This document shows positions 59,104-64,000 of a DNA stretch of 64,000 nt, in pieces. The translations under genes and the position numbers were made by a program. The DNA comes from Muraenolepis orangiensis (lineage: Eukaryota; Chordata; Actinopteri; Gadiformes; Muraenolepididae). Each line of letters begins with the position of its first letter. Positions within the stretch are counted from its first letter, which is position 1. The stretch lies in contig CM051002.1 of the NCBI GenBank assembly GCA_027704905.1, positions 11,503,947-11,567,946 of the forward strand, given 5' to 3'. The notes beneath the pieces are model-generated. The model was not told where the DNA came from. It saw only the letters and a list, made by a program, of their open reading frames with translations, and ran no database searches.

Positions 59104-59547
59104 AGTGTGAGTGTGTGGGTGTGTATGTGTCTGTCTGTTTCTATAACCAGTGGGTATTCACACTAGGCTTTTCCAAGGGCCATGCAGGATGTCAGAGCCC
59201 TCTTCTCTGGCTATAAGGGAGCAACATGCAGCGATCCAGGCCCCAGATGTCTGTCCTATGTCAAAGCCCTTCCAACACAACATGCTGACTCCCCGGTCTG
59301 GAGCTTCTAATCAGTCTTCCCAGGACAGGGGGGTGTGGCCCACTGGCAGGTTGACCTCCTCCTGCTGGCCGGCCAGGATGAAGAACTGGGATGAGAGGGT
59401 TTTAGAATTCATTTTATATTTAGAATCGGACAGTAGTAGTAGTACAATAGCAGTAGTAGAAGAATTAATGGTACGTATATTAGAATTGGATAAATTGATC
59501 CAATTCTAACGGGATTGACTGCATACTAATGTTGTTGGGAATGAAAA

Positions 59548-59790
59548 TCAAAGATTCAAGATACTTTATTTTTGGCCATGTGTAACAATGGAAGTACAAT
59601 GGAATGCCTACGTCCCATTAGCTCCCGCATTCCGAATTTCTACAACAATTATATTAACACTACTATACTATGAACAACACTTTACTATAACAATACTATA
59701 AACAACTAAAAAAGAACAATAAACTGTCTAATGGATACACATCTATACATCTGGCGGCTTGTGCAAAAATGTCCTATGCCTTGTTGTTAA
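59548..59790 (+). repeat. Dispersed LINE-tail repeat
   Basis: AGATTCAAGATACTTTATTTTTGGCCATGTGTAAC, GGAATGCCTACGTCCCATTAGCTCCCGCATTCCGAATTT and a run of ACTATA-type repeats identify the family. The rest of 57.4-60.1 kb holds no supported gene. Confidence 0.8.
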
Positions 59791-60184
59791 TAGTTTTTTT
59801 CTGCAGTTACACACACACGCACACGCACGCACACGCACACGCACGGCCCTTATCCGCGCACCGGCCCTTATCCTGGGAATAAATCTGAGAGGCGTGGAAG
59901 CCGTACGAGTCAAACTAAAACAACAAAGGAATGCAAGTAACTGATAACACTTGACTCATGGACTAGAAATGTACGATATACCCGTAAGAGTACATTTTCT
60001 TGCTGAGCAGCAACAACTGGAGCCAACACCTGAATATTGTCGTTTATAACTTGCTTTCAATTCAAATGCAATACTTTTTGATTCCCAATAAAGTGTTGTT
60101 TCGTTTTCTTGCACTTTCTGTTGTCTCCTTGAAATACAGTAAAGGAATTCATTCCCATTTGGAGGAGGAAAGATGCCGAGAAAT

Positions 60185-61290
60185 GGCAGTTGGGGTGGAG
60201 GTGGTGGGTGGGGGTCGAGGGGGTGGGTGGGGGGTGGTGGAGGTGGTGAGTGGGGGGTAGAGGGGGTGGTTGGGGGTAGAGGTGGTGGGTGGGGGTGGGG
60301 GTGGTGGAGGTGGTGGGTGGGGGGTAGAGGGGGTGGTGGAGGTGGTGGGTGGGGGGTAGAGGGGGTGGATGGGGGGGTAGAGGTGGTGGGTGGGGGGTAG
60401 AGGGGGTGGGTGGGGGTGGTGGAGGTGGTGGGTGGGGGTGGTGGAGGTGGTGGGTGGGGGTAGAGGGGTGGGTGGGGGTGGTGGGTGGGGGGTAGAGGGG
60501 GTGGGTGGGGGTGGTGGAGGTGGTGGGTGTGGAGGTGGGGGTGGGGGGTAGAGGTGGTGGGTGGGGGGTAGAGGGGGTGGGTGGGGGTGGTGGAGGTGGT
60601 GGGTGGGGGTGGTGGAGGTGGTGGGTGTGGAGGTGGGGGGTGGGGGGTAGAGGTGGTGGGTGGGGGGTAGAGGGGGTGGGTGGGGGTGGTGGAGGTGGTG
60701 GGTGTGGAGGTGGGGGGTGGGGGGTAGAGGGGGTGGTTGGGGGGTAGAGGTGGTGGGTGGGGGTAGAGGGGTGGGTGGGGGTGGGGGTGGTGGAGGTGGT
60801 GGGTGGGGGGTAGAGGGGGTGGTGGAGGTGGTGGGTGGGGGGTAGAGGGGGTGGTGGAGGTGGTGGGTGGGGGGTAGAGGGGGTGGATGGGGGGGTAGAG
60901 GTGGTGGGTGGGGGGTAGAGGGGGTGGGTGGGGGTGGTGGAGGTGGTGGGTGGGGGGTAGAGGGGGTGGGTGGGGGTGGTGGAGGTGGTGGGTGTGGAGG
61001 TGGGGGGTGGGGGGTAGAGGTGGTGGGTGGGGGGTAGAGGGGGTGGGTGGAGGTGGTGGGTGGGGGTGGTGGAGGTGGTGGGTGTGGAGGTGGGGGGTGG
61101 GGGGTAGAGGTGGGGGGTAGAGGGGGTGGGTGGGGGTGGTGGAGGTGGTGGGTGTGGAGGTGGGGGGTGGGGGGTAGAGGGGGTGGTGGGGGGTAGAGGT
61201 GGTGGGTGGGGGGTAGAGGGGGTGGGTGGGGGTGGGGGGTGGTGGAGGTGGGGGGTGGGGGGTAGAGGTGGTGGGTGGGGGGTAGAGGTG
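60185..61290. repeat. 1.1-kb G-rich minisatellite
   Basis: Built from combinations of GGTGGTGGGTGGGGG, GGTAGAGGGGGT, GGTGTGGAGGTGG and GGTGGTGGAGGTGG, organised into higher-order blocks of about 60-150 bases. G runs of 3-7 are dense on the plus strand. Two very long minus-strand open frames (Pro/Thr/His) and several plus-strand Gly/Trp frames across it are low-complexity artefacts. Confidence 0.97.
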
Positions 61291-61639
61291 GGGTTCTAAT
61301 TGTTGCACAGCTCAGGGCCTGCGGTTCACAATTTATGCTTTTGATTTCCACAACCAGTCCCCCCGTTGACTCGCTGAAATTGAATATCGTAAAAGGTAGG
61401 TATGAGATTCTTGTACACATGGCTGAGGAGGATAATAGGTATGACATGTGTGTGTGTGTGTGTGTGTGTTTGTACATGTAATCCACTCTTGTTAATGTCC
61501 CACAACATATAAGATCAGTGGAGATCCTCTGTATTATAACCTATATAGCCAGTGTCTTAGGACAAATATTTGAGAATAATGCTCCTCTCCCCTTATGTGT
61601 GCGGCTTTGTGTTCAACGGACTGGTATCCCATTCACAAT

Positions 61640-61862
61640 CTGGCGGATTTAATCCTCTTTATTGGTCACACACACACAGTGAAATTAGTTTCTCTGCTTT
61701 TAACCCATCCTAGTTTTAGGAGCAGTGGGCAGCTATTGTATAGACAGCGCCCGGGGAGCAGTGTAGGGGTCTGGTGCCTTGCGAGTTGAACATGGTTCTC
61801 ACTCCCTATGTGGTCCATTTTGGGGGACTTGAACCGTCAAGTCCCAACAGACTGAGCTACTG
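61640..61862 (-). repeat. tRNA-derived SINE, inverted
   Basis: GGCGGATTTAATCCTCTTTATTGGTCAC, TTTAACCCATCCTAGTTTTAGGAGCAGTGGGCAGC, GGGGACTTGAACCGTCAAGTCCCAACAGACTGAGCTACTG. It has the same structure as 58025-58264. Confidence 0.8.
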
Positions 61863-62239
61863 CTACTGTGTTTAGTAGTAGGTAAAGAAGTGAACAATGT
61901 ACGCATCGTTCTTACACATTACACGTCTTACACGTCTTCCCTTTCCGTGTTTATTTCGTGAGTATTGACAAGGAATTAAGTCACGTTTTTGCCTGAGAAA
62001 TATATCCGGTGTTGATGAAAAATGATAATCAATGATTCACAAATATATCGACAACAAACAGCCTTACAAAAAATAGTGCCCTTTAACTTTTGAGGATAAA
62101 AAAAGACATATTTTACTTAATAAAAAGCTGTATTTACTTACCACATAAACACACACACATTCAAACTAGACCCTGCAGGACAAATATAAAATATCTATAC
62201 ACAACAAAAAACGAACTCTGTTGTACCATGGGGTTCTCA

Positions 62240-62240
62240 A

Positions 62241-62275
<35 letters not shown>

Positions 62276-62282
62276 TGTGTGT
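62240..62282. repeat. (TG)n microsatellite
   Basis: About 16 TG units followed by ACGTGTGTGTG. Confidence 0.9.
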
Positions 62283-62352
62283 GGATCAGCTCCAGGCTGT
62301 GACCCGTCCTCTCAGGGGCTCAGCATCACCCCGTGGTGAGCCATAATGAGTT

Positions 62353-62484
<132 letters not shown>

Positions 62485-62489
62485 TGAGC

Positions 62490-62725
62490 ACAAGTGCCGC
62501 CATGGCAGAGCCCATCGCGGCGCGTCACCGGAGCATAGCTCAAGCTCCTGTTGCGGAGCGACGCAGAGGTGCGTGCACGGGAGAGGGAGACCAGCAGCAG
62601 TCAGCGTTAGCGGTGGTGGTGGTGGTGATGGCCCACGCGCTGCAGCGACGCGCCTATAGCAGCAGATGGAGCGCGCGCTCGGACCCTGTGGATTCTCTGA
62701 TGAGGGCAGCGGGCTGCTGCTGAGT
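62490..62725 (+). promoter_or_regulatory. CpG-rich block, possible 5' end of a further gene
   Basis: The sequence is rich in CG dinucleotides (GCGGCGCGTCACCGG, GCGACGCGCC, GAGCGCGCGCTCGG) compared with its surroundings. An ATG at 62484 opens 79 codons without recognisable similarity. It could be a promoter or first exon of a gene continuing past 64 kb. 62.75-64.0 kb shows no convincing exon. Confidence 0.3.
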
Positions 62726-64000
62726 GCCGCTCGCAGCGTGGGGCTGTTAAAATTTATGATGTAAATAACACATTCACACTCTGACAAACATTACTATTGT
62801 CGTCATCATCGTCATCATCATTATTATTAACAACCCGGTTATTTTCGGGGGAGGGGGGGGGGTTCTCACTCGGGGGCGTTGGTTAATCGCACGATGCATT
62901 GGTTTTTACAATCGATTGATGTGAAGGACCCTATTGAACTAATAGAACTACACCTTTAATTATTTCTTCTTATGTTGGTGTGCTGGCAGTGGGGGGCCGC
63001 ATGTGTACTGTCTTACTGAGATTCTGTTGTGTCGTCCATCCACTGAATGGTGTTTCTGTACGTGTCGGAGCAGCAGTGGTAGTAGCGGTGTCGTCTGACA
63101 CATCCTGGTCCTCCTCGCAGCTCAGCGGATGGAGAGATTAGCCCGGTGCTATATACGCTACGCTGTTGACACTGCATGCACACTCTAATGGCGCCATAAA
63201 CTGCCTCCCGTGTGAAAGGAAGAAGGGAGGAGACCAGAGGACTTGGGGACTCGTAGAGCTATTTTCAGTCTGCACATATACACACACTGGCCTCATGCAC
63301 ACACTACTTGACGCACACACGGAACGCATACGCGTTGGTTTGGGGACATAATGTCACATTGGATCATAGTACACAAGGCGTGAACCTCAAAAGATAATGT
63401 TCTGTTGTTTTTTTGGACATCAACAGCTGTCAACAACACATGTAAATGTAAATGTCAACAAATGTCGACCATTCACCACACCGCTTATACATTTCTAGGC
63501 CTCTCACTTTAGTAGGGGTACAATGCTAATCTCACACTTAATATATCAATGTGTTGGATGTCACAACATATATGATGTAACAGCCAGGCCTCATCATCTT
63601 TTATATGCAGTGTAGAAAAAGCATGTGCCACCAGTCATACAGTGTGACTGGAGAACAGAGTGATGGTTTGATGCCCCTACTCCCTCTCGCCCCCTTGGTG
63701 GTGGTTAACTATCTGCATTTCACCTGGATTTTCAAGCATATTTTGTCGGTGCAAACAAACCGTTTAAACCCACAATATGCAAGTTACACAAATGCCATCC
63801 TTTGGCAGTTCTGTTTTTTTACGAGCCACTCAACTGCTTTTAATGAGCTCCACGTGACAGTGAAACCGGTCAGTGGCACCGTCTAGAAAATCCGTAAAGA
63901 GAGCGAGGGGCTGACACTTCAACACGGCGCAGATGTCACTCTCCCCACACTTCATGGCCTGCTATTGATCAATAACGGTGGAGGGAAGGCAAGGTAAGGC

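Noticed and set aside
60185..61290. CRISPR-like array
   Set aside because: There are no unique spacers between fixed repeats; units vary and are directly adjacent, as in a minisatellite.
59956..61486. Two open frames of about 450 residues on the minus strand rich in Pro, Thr and His
   Set aside because: They are translations of the G-rich minisatellite in two overlapping frames; the composition is purely repeat-driven and no domain or splice structure supports a gene.

Overview
The window is teleost fish genomic DNA: compact vertebrate genes with canonical GT-AG introns, separated by degenerate LINE, Tc1, hAT and Ty3/Gypsy copies, tRNA-derived SINEs and long microsatellites. The ghrelin-type peptide is closest in my memory to salmonid forms, which hints at a protacanthopterygian fish; that is an inference from one peptide.

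Layout. 3-3176 (+): the last exons of erbb3, a receptor pseudokinase. 3.8-6.0 kb: LINE debris. 7.1-19.0 kb: a tandem duplication of a unit holding rpl41 and the first exon of crbn. Unit A later received a Tc1 element, a LINE fragment and a hAT transposon; unit B lacks all three. The hAT element (12008-15943) has terminal inverted repeats, 8-bp target duplications and an apparently unbroken three-exon transposase. Unit B preserves its empty target site. 18949-25481 (+): complete crbn (cereblon), with a decayed, unclassified, transposase-like gene in intron 8. 28982-34738 (-): complete plk1. 35.6-41.5 kb: a repeat island with a nested pair of L2-type LINEs, a (GA)n tract, a long inverted repeat, an internally deleted Gypsy chromovirus and a SINE. 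42668-43962 (+): vhl. 44892-46118 (+): a five-exon gene for 136 residues that I do not recognise. 47264-50863 (+): tatdn2. 51906-52439 (-): a ghrelin-like gene with a broken C-terminal frame. 53326-57312 (+): ccdc174 with an expanded Ala-Pro/proline-rich tail. 57.3-64 kb: mostly repeats, including a 1.1-kb G-rich minisatellite and (TG)n tracts, then a CpG-rich block that may be the start of another gene.

The genes do not form one pathway. erbb3-rpl41 matches human 12q13 gene content; crbn, vhl, tatdn2, ghrl and ccdc174 are human 3p25-26 genes; plk1 is on human 16p. Two products are substrate receptors of cullin E3 ligases: Crbn for CUL4-DDB1 and Vhl for CUL2-ElonginBC. The points most worth a second look are the dated hAT insertion with an intact multi-exon ORF, the rpl41/crbn-exon-1 duplication, the unusual ghrelin gene, the unknown 136-residue gene, an 88-bp near-perfect palindrome upstream of tatdn2, and the crbn-intron element.
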